Assembly (NCBI GenBank): GCA_922989275.2
Contig: OV277871.1
Coordinates: 4,712,001-4,776,000 of the forward strand
DNA: 64,000 nt
Direction of reading: 5' to 3'
Origin: Gari tellinella
Lineage: Eukaryota; Mollusca; Bivalvia; Cardiida; Psammobiidae
The notes below the pieces were generated by a model, which saw only the letters and a program-made list of their open reading frames with translations, had not been told where the DNA came from and searched no databases. Every line of letters starts with the position of its first letter. Within the stretch, counting starts at the first letter, position 1. A program made the translations under genes and the position numbers. Shown in pieces: positions 20,701 to 27,123 of the stretch.

Positions 20701-23086
20701 GAAAATGACTACAGATTTGTCAATACAACGTACACCAGTGGTCCCAATTATGCCATACCTTTCAATAACTCTGATTCATTCATCATTAAGTGCAAAATTT
20801 TCATAAGTTCCCGTTTGTGCCATAGATCTAACTTCTTTGTTAAATCTAAATTAATGGTGTATTTTAAAAAGGGGAAGTAACTTACCTGTAGCAGACGAAC
20901 TTCGTCATATCTATTTCTTCTTGCAAGGGAGATAACTATATTGACCTAATATAAACCAATTTAGTCATAGAGACTCGTCCTTTGTCAACATCGTAGATCT
21001 ATATTTGAATAGCACAACTGTCATATGCGAACAGTGTATACCCAAATCAGAGGGCTCCCTTAATATCCCTCAGATCAGCCTACAGGGTCTGCATTGTTTG
21101 TCATTTTCCAATAATCTATTATGAAAAACTCCCCTTAATAGTTAAATAATGACTAGATCTAGACTGAACTGAGAATTGGACATTTCCATTTTAAGTTTGA
21201 GGGGTGAACGTGTTTATAAAACAATTTATATATTGATATAGATCTAGATCTACTCATTTTAGAAATATTTTCTTGATACTAGCACTCGCCAGCTTAACCC
21301 AAACCTCCCTGAAGCCTCAAATGGACAATTCTAGTTTTCAATTTACCGGTAGTCTAGTCCATTTTTCACTTTTTAGGGTTGATTTTAACAATTAATGTCA
21401 AAATGGCAACCTGGTCATAGGGATATGTACTCTGCACAGGTACACTGTTTGCAAATGACGCATACATGTATGCGTAACTATAGGGTTCAAAGAGTTAAAG
21501 CAGGCTGAGAAGTTTATATTAGCTATAGTGGTATACACTGTCTCTGGAAAAGTAGAGCAGAATGCGCATTAAGGCACATTCTGCTTTACTTTCAACCTGC
21601 TTATAAATAAGTGGGCATGTACATTAGAAACTAACTATAGAGTAAAGGGTTAATACCGTCATCATTTTACCCTTCAGACTCTTTTCATGCTTTAAAAATT
21701 TCCCTCTGCAAAATTTGCCATCTGTGACTGTTCTTAAAACGGATTTTTCAAAACAGAGCAGATTGTCAGATAGTTTGATACCTTATCAAACGCCGCTTGA
21801 TGCGGTGTCTCACTAGGGTGCAAACTATTAGCAATCCGATGATTTCACAATAGCCATTTAATAGAATACCAATTTGGTTAATCTTAAAAAGACATGTGAT
21901 TGCTTAATACGGGATAATAATAATGTAAAACTGAAGCTGATAATAGAGCTTTCTGCATTATTTTTCATCCAATATCCTGTACCCACCTGTCTGTAGAGAC
22001 ATGCTACTGTAACCCTTTCCCCCATTGAAGCGCCTTTTAGCGAATATGATGTATTCCTCCGCTGAAGAAAATAGTTCCAATTTAATCAGTCATAAATATA
22101 TTTTATAGAGAATATTTTCTACATTCTAGAACAAGATAGCTTAAAGCAGGCTGAAAGTAAAGCAGAATGCGCCTTAAGGCGCATTCTGCTTTACTTTCAA
22201 CCTGCTTTAAGTAGTCATCTATTTTCAATACTAGAAATAGGCTATGGGGTAAAGAGTAATGAACAATTGCTCTATAGATACACCCTTTACGTCTTTAATT
22301 CAGTCCTCCCCTGAAGAAAATATTTTCAATTTATAGTGATGAATATGTACCATAAGAAATATTTTCTATATCGTAGCAGATTGTAGATTAAAGCAGGCTA
22401 GAAGTAAAGCAGTAGACACATTATTTAATGCACATTCTGCTTTACTGTCAACCTGCTTTAAGTTGTCACCTGTCTTCAAAAACTAGAAAAAAGCTATCAG
22501 GTAGAGTATTGTTTTAAACATTCGTTATACGAATTGTGAACTGCTCTCCAGCTCTACACTGAAACAAACAAACAAACAAATTCAACCAAACAACATGGAG
22601 AGTATTGTTTTAAACATTCGTTTTACGACTTGTGAACTACTCTCCGGCTCTACACTGAAACAAACAAACAAACAAAAAACCACTCTGTTTTTAATCATGC
22701 CATTGATCTTTTAATTATTTGACTCATTTTAAAAATGATTTTACAAACTTACTATAACAATTTTATAATCTTGGTAATAATATTGAAAGAATTTCCATAT
22801 TTCCATGCATCTGAATATTGTATCATTTTTATTGTGAATGTAGTTATTTGTCTTTCTCGCTTTGTAGGTACATTTATATAATTTCATGTGAAGCGCTTTT
22901 GAAGGCACAACTCCTGTGTGAAAAGAGCGCTATATAAATCGGGTATAATAATAATAATATTTGATATTGACAATCGTCGTTAAATTGCTTCACATTAAAA
23001 CTTACCCGATTTGAATAGCTCTTCAAATACATGTAGTATTTTCGATTTGCATCAGTAAAATGTTTCATGCTTAGAGTGGAATACAT
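5610..23086 (-). CDS. VPS4-like AAA ATPase, ten coding exons
   Basis: Predicted 459-residue ATPase. Coding exons in transcript order: 23086-23006, 20945-20886, 16878-16756, 15236-15110, 14070-13906, 11861-11708, 9432-9157, 8604-8414, 7387-7311, 5735-5610. All introns are GT/AG and all phases match. Seen: helical N-terminus and linker (1-150), Walker A GPPGTGKS (198-205), pore-loop SWVGESE (230-236), Walker B IFIDEID (255-261, catalytic Glu259), sensor-1 Asn305, arginine fingers Arg316-317, GYSGSD (361-366), C-terminal helix ending at 459. Known: meiotic-clade AAA proteins (VPS4, katanin, spastin) are hexameric remodelling ATPases; VPS4 disassembles ESCRT-III on membranes. The IPLP..R, QSAT and MPCAADG lines and the C-terminal helix favour VPS4. 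Odd: the N-terminus is not a recognisable standard MIT domain and the segment after QSAT is shorter than in VPS4. VPS4-like is firm; orthology is not. Confidence 0.9.
5778..6137. mobile_element. Family D MITE (TA/CAG ends)
   Basis: TACAGTGTTCCCTCTCTACA at the left and GAGGGAGCACTGTA at the right. The central hairpin GAATCCAGATCAGACG..CGTCTGATCTGGATTC spans about 5984-6030. The same central stem as in family C is carried by wholly different ends. Confidence 0.9.
6234..6424. mobile_element. Family E MITE
   Basis: AGGTCTCCAGATAAGGGGG to TTATCTGGAGCCCT with the AATCGTCTC hairpin in the middle. Confidence 0.9.
6728..6944. mobile_element. Family A MITE, inverted
   Basis: Typical right part: hairpin with GCAGAATGCACC / AGGCACATTCTG, then 'aggctatggagtaaaggg' and TTAA. 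The left end is worn. The stretch 6430-6727 holds no gene; a 'ccacaaaacccaactcatcc' tract at about 6694 resembles a SINE tail also seen near 57150. Confidence 0.7.
7115..7277. mobile_element. Family E MITE, central deletion
   Basis: Both arms are present, but the hairpin is reduced to 'actcatgaatagtgacacc', as if the AATCGTCTC stem had been cut out. Confidence 0.8.
7311..7387 (-). CDS. AAA gene, exon 9
   Basis: Residues 393-418, [19 protein letters not shown] then a short tail. It aligns with the VPS4 stretch PCSPGDPGA..., where VPS4 carries its beta domain, but is shorter. Phase 1 in, phase 0 out. Confidence 0.85.
7436..7580. mobile_element. Family E MITE, central deletion and lost end
   Basis: Starts AGGGTTCCAGATAAGAGGG. 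It has the same 'actcatgaatagtgacacc' central deletion as the copy at 7115, so the two share a deleted source. The right end is truncated. Confidence 0.8.
8414..8604 (-). CDS. AAA gene, exon 8 (sensor 2 / lid)
   Basis: Residues 329-393. Continues [14 protein letters not shown], then [15 protein letters not shown] and PIRDLQSAT, the small helical lid subdomain. Acceptor TTTTACAG|A, donor ACCG|GTACC. Confidence 0.93.
8644..9130. mobile_element. Family A MITE split by a 240-bp insert
   Basis: TTAACCCATTGCCCTATAGC at the left and GGGGTAATGAGTTAA at the right. After 'tttcctatgatac' the element is broken by unrelated sequence (about 8802-9040, 'ggtggccaattcaactgtct' onward) and resumes at 'tattcatatgactgtat'. 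The insert is unidentified. Confidence 0.7.
9157..9432 (-). CDS. AAA gene, exon 7 (Walker B, Arg fingers)
   Basis: Residues 237-329, the longest exon. Contains [12 protein letters not shown], the [13 protein letters not shown] line, sensor-1 LLCATN, and [15 protein letters not shown] with the two arginine fingers. The donor is AG|GTTAAC, a weaker variant. Confidence 0.95.
9534..9754. mobile_element. Family C MITE (TTAA type)
   Basis: TTAACTCTTTGCATGCTGG to GGTAAGAGTTAA; 'gtcaaacagtttggatc' and its complement flank a decayed ACGTC..GTGTC hairpin. A piece of family B arm follows to about 9840. Confidence 0.75.
10195..10300. repeat. Family B-type hairpin fragment
   Basis: 'gtgtagaccctgatcagag' and 'ctctgatcagggtctacac' around CCTCC..GGATCC. 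TTAA ends are not visible. Confidence 0.7.
10348..10481. repeat. Large inverted repeat
   Basis: 'acagtttcttcacagtgtac' with the nearby complement at about 10460-10481; arms of about 60 bp around 'gcccgagccgttaggcgagg'. It belongs to none of the lettered families. Sequence to 10905 ends with 'tgcagtataataagtac', the complement of 'ttattatactgca' at about 10490, so a larger element of about 0.42 kb may follow. Confidence 0.65.
10936..11171. mobile_element. Family A MITE, inverted
   Basis: TAACCCATTACCCCATAAT to GGCTATGGGGTAATGGGTTA with the GCAGAATGTGCC hairpin. Confidence 0.8.
11203..11462. mobile_element. Family A MITE abutting family B
   Basis: Family A body with hairpin at about 11245-11315. 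Its right-hand TTAA (11459-11462) is also the left TTAA of the family B element that follows, so the two were laid end to end on one target. Confidence 0.75.
11459..11702. mobile_element. Family B MITE next to exon 6
   Basis: TTAACCCTTTGAACCCTAGT to GGAAAGAGTT; the right TTAA has become TTCA. The exon 6 donor of the AAA gene is immediately beyond. Confidence 0.9.
11708..11861 (-). CDS. AAA gene, exon 6 (Walker A)
   Basis: Residues 186-237: [12 protein letters not shown] then [19 protein letters not shown], i.e. the P-loop and pore loop 1 (SWV where VPS4 usually has KWL). Donor GTAAGTG; a family B element starts within about 5 bases of it on the intron side. Confidence 0.95.
12229..12690. repeat. 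Nest of family A and B fragments
   Basis: A complete inverted A copy (12304-12555, TTAACCCATTACCCC to GGTAATGGGTTAA) lies inside the TTAA of another A core: 'tttcagcctgc' before it and 'gctaacaactgctagg' after it are the two halves of an A element. A family B arm precedes at 12229-12286. Another A hairpin is at 12040-12130. Confidence 0.7.
12690..13145 (-). repeat. Short repeats and 'caggtgagct' remnant
   Basis: 12700-12800 repeats 'tagcgaaacatcc..gggtagcgaaac' several times (irregular minisatellite). 12930-13145 is a decayed inverted copy of the 4036-4760 repeat, ending 'gctcacctggcac'. No gene. Confidence 0.5.
13276..13526. mobile_element. Family B MITE nested in F
   Basis: TTAACTCTTTCCTCCCTGAA to GGGTTCAAAGGGTTAA with an intact GAGGGCTCC..GGAGCCCTC hairpin. 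It is inserted in the TTAA of the F stem. Confidence 0.9.
13606..13858. mobile_element. Family C MITE nested in F
   Basis: TTAACCCTCCCTTTCATC to GAGGGAAAGGGTTAA with the hairpin GATCAGACGCTGCG..TGCGGCGTCTGATC. It is inserted at a second TTAA of the same F element. Confidence 0.9.
13906..14070 (-). CDS. AAA gene, exon 5 (start of AAA domain)
   Basis: Residues 131-185 plus one base. Contains [20 protein letters not shown] and [11 protein letters not shown], the conserved entry to a meiotic-clade AAA domain. The donor ACAG|GTAAACCTCTC coincides with the terminus of a family F element. Confidence 0.93.
14097..14288. mobile_element. Family E MITE
   Basis: AGGGCTACAGATAAGAGGG to TCTGGAGCTCT, beginning about 27 bases from the exon 5 acceptor. 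A second, worn E centre lies at 14350-14490 ('ctcattagaatcacc'). Confidence 0.85.
14488..14658. mobile_element. Family A MITE fragment
   Basis: Right half only: AAGGCACATTCTACTTTAC to TATGGGGTAATGGGTTAA; the left is replaced by the end of an E copy. Confidence 0.7.
14906..15096. mobile_element. Family E MITE
   Basis: AGAGCTCCAGATAAGGGG to TTATCTGGCGCCCT; ends about 12 bases from the exon 4 donor of the AAA gene. Confidence 0.9.
15110..15236 (-). CDS. AAA gene, exon 4
   Basis: Residues 89-130, acceptor TTTCAG|CAT, donor AAAG|GTAATT, ending in phase 1. Heptad-like leucines in [19 protein letters not shown] suggest a short coiled coil between the N-terminal helices and the ATPase domain. Confidence 0.85.
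15293..15488. mobile_element. Family E MITE
   Basis: AGGGCTCTAGATAAAGGGAG to CCCTCTTATCTGGAGCC with a clear AATCGTCTC/GAGACGATT-type hairpin. Confidence 0.9.
15653..15815. mobile_element. Family A MITE, right half
   Basis: CTTTACTTTCAATGTGCTTT followed by the A right arm and GAGGTAATGGATTAA. Confidence 0.65.
15922..16165. mobile_element. Family A MITE, inverted
   Basis: TTAACCCATTATTCATAG to ATGCTATGGGTTAA with the GCAGAATGGACC hairpin. Confidence 0.75.
16246..16540 (+). mobile_element. tRNA-derived SINE-like element
   Basis: 'tggcttagtggtatagtc' has the form of a Pol III A box (TGGCTTAGTGG) and 'tgttcaaatccccc' that of a B box, about 50 bases apart, followed by a unique body and an A-rich tail ending near 'aaacaaatcaaatctta'. 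This is the layout of a tRNA-derived SINE. It lies in intron 3 of the AAA gene, on the opposite strand. Confidence 0.65.
16548..16744. mobile_element. Family F MITE
   Basis: TACAGTAAAACCTCTTTATT to TAGAGGAGTTTTACTGTA. The core carries AAAGCAAGG..AGTAAAACAG and its complement, i.e. the family A hairpin motif between TA/CAG ends. It ends about 12 bases from the exon 3 donor. Confidence 0.9.
16756..16878 (-). CDS. AAA gene, exon 3
   Basis: Residues 48-88, acceptor TTTTCAG|CTG, donor CAT|GTAAGC, phase 0. Gln-rich helix ([20 protein letters not shown]). A family E element starts about 15 bases before the acceptor and a family F element ends about 12 bases after the donor. Confidence 0.85.
16894..17085. 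mobile_element. Family E MITE
   Basis: AGGGCTCCAGATAAAGGGG to CTTATCTGGAGCTCT. Confidence 0.9.
17128..17590. repeat. Family B-type and A-type fragments
   Basis: 17128-17285: B-type hairpin GATCAGAGGGCTCC..GGAGCCCTCTGATC with variant ends. 17472-17560: shortened A hairpin. Between them lies unique AT-rich sequence without a convincing exon. Confidence 0.7.
17944..18304. mobile_element. Family D MITE
   Basis: TACAGTGCTCCCTCCCTACA to GAGAGGGAGCACTGTA; central hairpin partly decayed. Confidence 0.9.
18360..18723. mobile_element. Family D MITE, second of a pair
   Basis: TACAGCGCTCCCTCTCCACA to GAGAGGGAGCGCTGTA, only 55 bases after the previous copy and in the same orientation. The central palindrome GACGCCGCG/CGCGGCGTC is perfect here. 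Confidence 0.92.
18957..19221. mobile_element. Family A MITE, inverted
   Basis: TTAACCCATTACTCCATAT to AAAGTAAAGGGTTAA; the loop side of the hairpin is deleted. Confidence 0.75.
19398..19590. mobile_element. Family C MITE
   Basis: Hairpin GATCAGATGCCACA..TGTGGCATCTCATC between 'aaacagtttagatcct' and 'aggatccaaactgttt'. The arms differ from the usual GACGCCGCG in a paired way. The ends are worn. Confidence 0.75.
19794..20052. mobile_element. Family A MITE
   Basis: TTAACCCTTTACCCCATAGC to GGGAAAGGGTTAA. Confidence 0.8.
20251..20535. mobile_element. Family A MITE
   Basis: TTAACACTTTTTATAACTCC with 'atagcctgtttctagtatt'; hairpin at about 20335-20390; right TTAA lost. Confidence 0.7.
20886..20945 (-). 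CDS. AAA gene, exon 2
   Basis: Sixty bases, residues 28-47, between ATTAG| and CAG|GTAAG, phase 0 on both sides. It encodes [20 protein letters not shown], resembling a MIT-type helix (A-x-x-x-x-Y-D-E-A pattern). Too short to be found by open-frame length. Confidence 0.7.
20985..21205. repeat. Family B-type fragment
   Basis: 'gcgaacagtgtataccc', 'atcagagggctccc' and 'gggtctgcattgtttgtc' are family B internal lines. It lies about 40 bases upstream of exon 2 of the AAA gene. Confidence 0.65.
21294..21498. mobile_element. Family B MITE nested in a family A
   Basis: TTAACCCAAACCTCCCTGAA to GGTTCAAAGAGTTAA. The bases on both sides (a cut 'ccagc' and 'agcaggctgagaag') are the two halves of an A-type stem, so B landed in the TTAA of that stem. 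The host A remnant runs on to about 21651. Confidence 0.8.
21648..21862. mobile_element. Family C MITE
   Basis: TTAATACCGTCATCATTTTA followed by the C arms and CGCCGCTTGATGCGGTG hairpin. Confidence 0.7.
22010..22259. mobile_element. Family A MITE, inverted
   Basis: TAACCCTTTCCCCCATTGA to GCTATGGGGTAAAGAG. Perfect hairpin with GCGCCTTAAGGCGC at the centre. Confidence 0.85.
22262..22505. mobile_element. Family A MITE, inverted
   Basis: Immediately follows the previous copy in the same orientation: 'ctgaagaaaatattttcaa', a shortened hairpin, then 'aaagctatcaggtagag'. Confidence 0.7.
22503..22680. repeat. Two-copy tandem repeat, about 97 bp
   Basis: 'gagtattgttttaaacattc' occurs twice, each time followed by 'tctacactgaaacaaacaaa'. 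22680-23000 is AT-rich with a short (aat) run near 22950 and no recognised feature. Confidence 0.85.
23006..23086 (-). CDS. AAA gene, exon 1 (start codon)
   Basis: Residues 1-27, ending CGG|GTAAGT in phase 0. The first ATG is at 23086. A second in-frame ATG at 23068 has A at -3 and may be the real start, giving 453 residues. An in-frame TAA lies upstream. The sequence ([17 protein letters not shown]) looks helical and joins smoothly to exon 2. Confidence 0.65.
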
Positions 23087-23360
23087 GTAACAGCCATTGA
23101 ACTCACGGGTAGACGTTTAAGTCAGGTGTCAGTTTAATACCGTGCAATAGTAATTTAGTAAGCCCATGATACTGTTGTCCTGTATAAAACAGCCACCGGT
23201 GCTTGGAGCTCTATTATTATATTCTAATCTGGGTTTACACGGTTTAGTGTTTACATAGGACAACTGTTTACGCTTTATAGTACACCGTTTTTTTGAAGGA
23301 CGAGCATAATAGTCGTCGCTAGTGTTCAGTGAGTTAAGGAGCCAGGTTACATATTGCGAT

Positions 23361-23614
23361 TTAACTCTTTACCCCATAGCCTGTTTCTAGTTTGATGACA
23401 GGTAGCCGCTTAAAGCAAGTTTAAAGTAAAGCAGGATGCGCCTTGAGGCGCATTCTACTTTTTTCAACCTGCTTTAAGCTACCGTGTGCTAGTATACAGG
23501 TAATACTTATTATGGTACATGTCCATGACTGTATAAATTGAAACTACATGTATTTTCTTCGGCGGAGGAATCAATTAAATTCTCTATAAGGCGTTTCTAT
23601 CGTGGAAAGGGTTA
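23361..23614. mobile_element. Family A MITE
   Basis: TTAACTCTTTACCCCATAGC to CGTGGAAAGGGTTA, about 275 bases upstream of exon 1 of the AAA gene, in its presumed promoter region. Confidence 0.8.
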
Positions 23615-24190
23615 GTAGCCATTCGCTTGCAAGTGGCGACTTTACTAGACTGCACGTTTGCGAACAGTTTGAAGCGCGGCGTCTGATCATAATCCAAACT
23701 GTTTGACTCTCATATATATTTTAAAAGTGTTGTCTTCTAAATTGCCTATATTGATTTACCTTTAAAACTGATCGCAGACGAGAACTATAAAGTAGACGAT
23801 AACGTAGCAGGCAAAATGTTCATCTGTAACGAACAAGTTAAGCATTTTGCTTTGCCAAATACATGTATGTGGTCTGTAGAAGTCCTCAGAGTTGGTTTAG
23901 TTATGATTCGATTTTTAATCACAACGGTGTAAAACTATATTGGCATATATCAGCCATCACTTTAAAAATAACCCTCCCACTCTCTATGACGCCGAAAAAG
24001 CGCATTTGCAAACATTAGCAAACAGTTTTTAGCTTGAACAGACGCCGCGTAAGGCGACGTTTGATCAGGATAAAAAAAACGTTTTGCCACTTGTTTTATA
24101 ACGTAAGTTTTACTGCCTTAAATTTAACTTTGAAACGATATTGCAGACAACAATATTGAAGCAGGCGACAATATGGCGGTGAAGGGGTAA
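23615..24190. repeat. Two decayed family C MITEs
   Basis: 23615-23850 has 'gcgcggcgtctgatca' and 'aatccaaactgtttgac' with only one good hairpin arm. 23962-24190 has 'gacgccgcgtaaggcgacg' and ends GGCGGTGAAGGGGTAAA. Confidence 0.65.
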
Positions 24191-24416
24191 AACCCTAGTA
24201 CTCTTATCAGATAACTACTGACGTACATTGTGGAATATTACATGTAACTAGTTAGTCATTCATCTGCGATATTAACACGAATAGATTCGCAAAGTCTATA
24301 TATTAAGTGATTAAGTGGTGGCTGACATATGCAACCATATCAAACAGTTTCAATCCAGCAACTCTGTGCATAGTTTGTGATATCACAATATTACAAAGCA
24401 ACCTTAACGTTATTGA

Positions 24417-24790
24417 TACAGTGCTCCCTCTCTACAACGACATCCAGTGGGAGACACAGATTGTGTGTGTGTTGTTCGGAGGGAGTCGTTATAGAGGGGG
24501 AAAATAAAGACTTGGCTTATATTTGCAAACAACTTGAATCCAGATCAGACGCCGCGTAACGCGGCGTCTGATCTGGATTCAAACTGTTTGTCACTCATAA
24601 TTATATTTATTCTATCAAAATGACCACTTATATGTAATTTTAAGAAAAACAGCAGACGACAATTTTAAGCAGACGACATTGCAGCAGTAAAAGCGTTAGA
24701 CATAATTGTCCGGTTTTGGGAACTGAGACAAGGATCGTTGTAAAGAGGGAGTCGTTATTGGGAGGGCCGTTGTAGAGAGGGAACGCTGTA
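24417..24790. mobile_element. Family D MITE
   Basis: TACAGTGCTCCCTCTCTACA to GAGAGGGAACGCTGTA, inverted relative to 18360, with a perfect central palindrome at about 24540-24577. Confidence 0.92.
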
Positions 24791-24873
24791 CATGAAGTCT
24801 AATCTCGATATATCGAATTCGTATTAGTCGAACTTACCTATATTTATTCAAGAGAATTTCATTATTTTGAACA

Positions 24874-25035
24874 TACAGTAAACTTTTCTATTACGATCAC
24901 TAAATTGGACGAATTATAAGGTGACTTCTTAAAGCAAGAAGACAGTAAACAGAAAGCTCCTTTAAGAAGTCACCTGTCTTTTATACATCCAATAAGCTTT
25001 AGTTTTAGTGGTCGTAATATAGAGGTGTCACTGTA
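24874..25035. mobile_element. Family F MITE, shortened core
   Basis: TACAGTAAACTTTTCTATTA to ATAGAGGTGTCACTGTA; one arm of the central stem is deleted. Confidence 0.8.
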
Positions 25036-25039
25036 TATT

Positions 25040-26290
25040 TATATAGTCAGCCATGTTTTAACTTTGAAATACTTGTAAATTCGACTGTTCAAAGTGGGTT
25101 TGTCTTATTGAGGTATTATTGTACTGTACTTATCAAAGACAATCTGTTCTTTAGTTGTATTTGATTCAAGTGGAAAGTAATTTAATATAACGAGAGATAT
25201 TTGTAGTTCAGTTTACAGACAGTGACATGGATTTTGAATTGCTTACAATTTTGTAATGAAATTAACTACTTTCTTAATAGATTTAAAGATGTTTTGTTTG
25301 TGAATTTATTCCGAAATTAGATATTCGGTGTATGGATATATATGAATTGTGTGTTGGTTTGGTTTAGTGAATCTGAATTTTAACGAAACTCTGACAGGAA
25401 CAATAGTAAAGTGTTTTTTCATAGCACTCCGAATCAGATAAAGTGTAAAAAGATTGCAAAGCTGTTTTCGTTTGCAAACTAAATAGTGTTTTAATGAATT
25501 GGAATAGCGTTATCAGTCATGTCTTAACCCTTTCACTGTCAAGGCCGACAACACTGAAGTTGGTACTAGCTTTACCCGACGTCTACTCTAGTGATAGTTT
25601 TCGTATGCAAAATAATTAGTCTAATCGAAATACATGAATTGGAATAAAATTGATCAGGGTTCATTGTTACATTGTAACTCCGCCTCTCACCTGGAACCTA
25701 AATGTCATGTTTTCCCTAGTTATTACAGATTTTCTCATACATATGTAGCATGCCAAACTTAGAAAAGAACGACGTGTTTATAAAAGAAACTTTGGTCGAA
25801 ATGGTTTGTTTAAAAAAATAACTAATTGACCTTCTCAATGACGTTTAAAACCGCTTTTGTAGACAGTTTGGATCCTGATCAGACGCCGAATAACGCGGCG
25901 TCTAATCCTGATCCAAAATGGCACTCGTTTTGAAATTTTTCATACTGCCTTATTTTTTTAACTTTGAAACGACATTGCAGACAACAATACTAGGGTTAAT
26001 AGGCTAGTCAAAATAAAGTTTGGGGTTGAACTAAAAGCAACAGAAACTCTTTTGTGACCAACATGTAGTCTAAGTGTCCACTATCATCAGGAAAAAAGTC
26101 CCAAAAAAACTCGCGGCCGTTTTTTTTAAAAATAAAGAAATTATATTTATAGATAAATTAGTGGCGTCTGTTTGCAAATAACTAGTGTACTCTGGGTAAG
26201 GCAGTGAAGGGATCAACATACGAATATTGTGTTACCGTTCACACGGTTCCAAACAAAACACTTATTGACTCGGAACTGAAATAATAAGTA
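25040..26290. other. Intergenic region between the divergent genes
   Basis: AT-rich, mostly unique. Two decayed family C pieces: 25524-25620 (TTAACCCTTTCACTGTCAA) and 25850-26000 with hairpin GACGCCGAATAACGCGGCGTC. No coding exon found. Confidence 0.5.
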
Positions 26291-26294
26291 CAAA

Positions 26295-26590
26295 ATGGCG
26301 GATATTAAAACCACAGCTTTACCCCGCGTAAGTACAATGGTTATTTGCAAACATTTTGGATCCCGATCTTACCCGGCGTCTGATCTAGACCCAAACTGTT
26401 TGCAAAGTCGACATTATGCGACTTTGGCGGTGAAATGGTACACTTTGACAAAAATAAACGCAGTGCAGACAAATGTAGAAAATGAAAGTGCTTTGAAGTG
26501 TTTATCATCAAGCCGAGTGGTAAACCGTTTGGAGCCTGATCAGACACCGTGTACCGACGTCTGATCTGGCTCCAAACGGTTTTCAATTGA
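26295..26590. repeat. Two family C hairpins upstream of the transglutaminase-like gene
   Basis: 26345-26405 carries 'acattttggatcccgatc' and 'gatctagacccaaactg'. 26520-26583 carries 'aaaccgtttggagcctgatc' and 'gatctggctccaaacgg'. Both lie within about 570 bases of the start codon at 26866. Open frames here are by-products of the palindromes. Confidence 0.7.
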
Positions 26591-26865
26591 CACGTATAAG
26601 GTTTTTAGCGTGAACTCGTTTAATGGGAAATTACGTCCTCCCCACTGCATAGAGTCTACACCATTTCTAATGGACTGATCCAAGTTTCCAACCTAGTGAC
26701 GTGGCTAAAAAATAAATGGGCATGTTCAGAAAATGTGTTGCATTTTTTTATCAGCTTATTTAAGGCTCACTTCTGATTCAGGTGTTTAGTGAGCTAGTTG
26801 TGCAAATCAGAATGCGACAACGATATCCTATAGTCGACATTTGAAGCAGTTTTCTAAAGACTTAA

Positions 26866-27123
26866 ATGGGTAGCGGAGTTTCTACAGGCCGGCGAAAACC
26901 GGAAGTTTCAAGAACGTCTGAAAACCATGAACCGGAAGTGGACTCTGGCCAGGATACTTATTCCTACCATTTTGCCAACGAAGGAATCAAATTTAACCAA
27001 ACTTCGCTTGCCTTTAGAGATACTGACGGGAAAATCAAATTATATCCACAGGGAGCTGCTCCGACGATACTAGTTCCAAATGAAGACACACCGACGGAGT
27101 GTGACGACGAACAAGGCACAGAG
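26866..27123 (+). CDS. Transglutaminase-like gene, exon 1
   Basis: Residues 1-86, donor GAG|GTACAG, phase 0. Gly2 and Ser6 fit N-myristoylation (MGxxxS). The rest is polar and probably unstructured. The open frame continues a little past the donor by chance. Confidence 0.8.
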
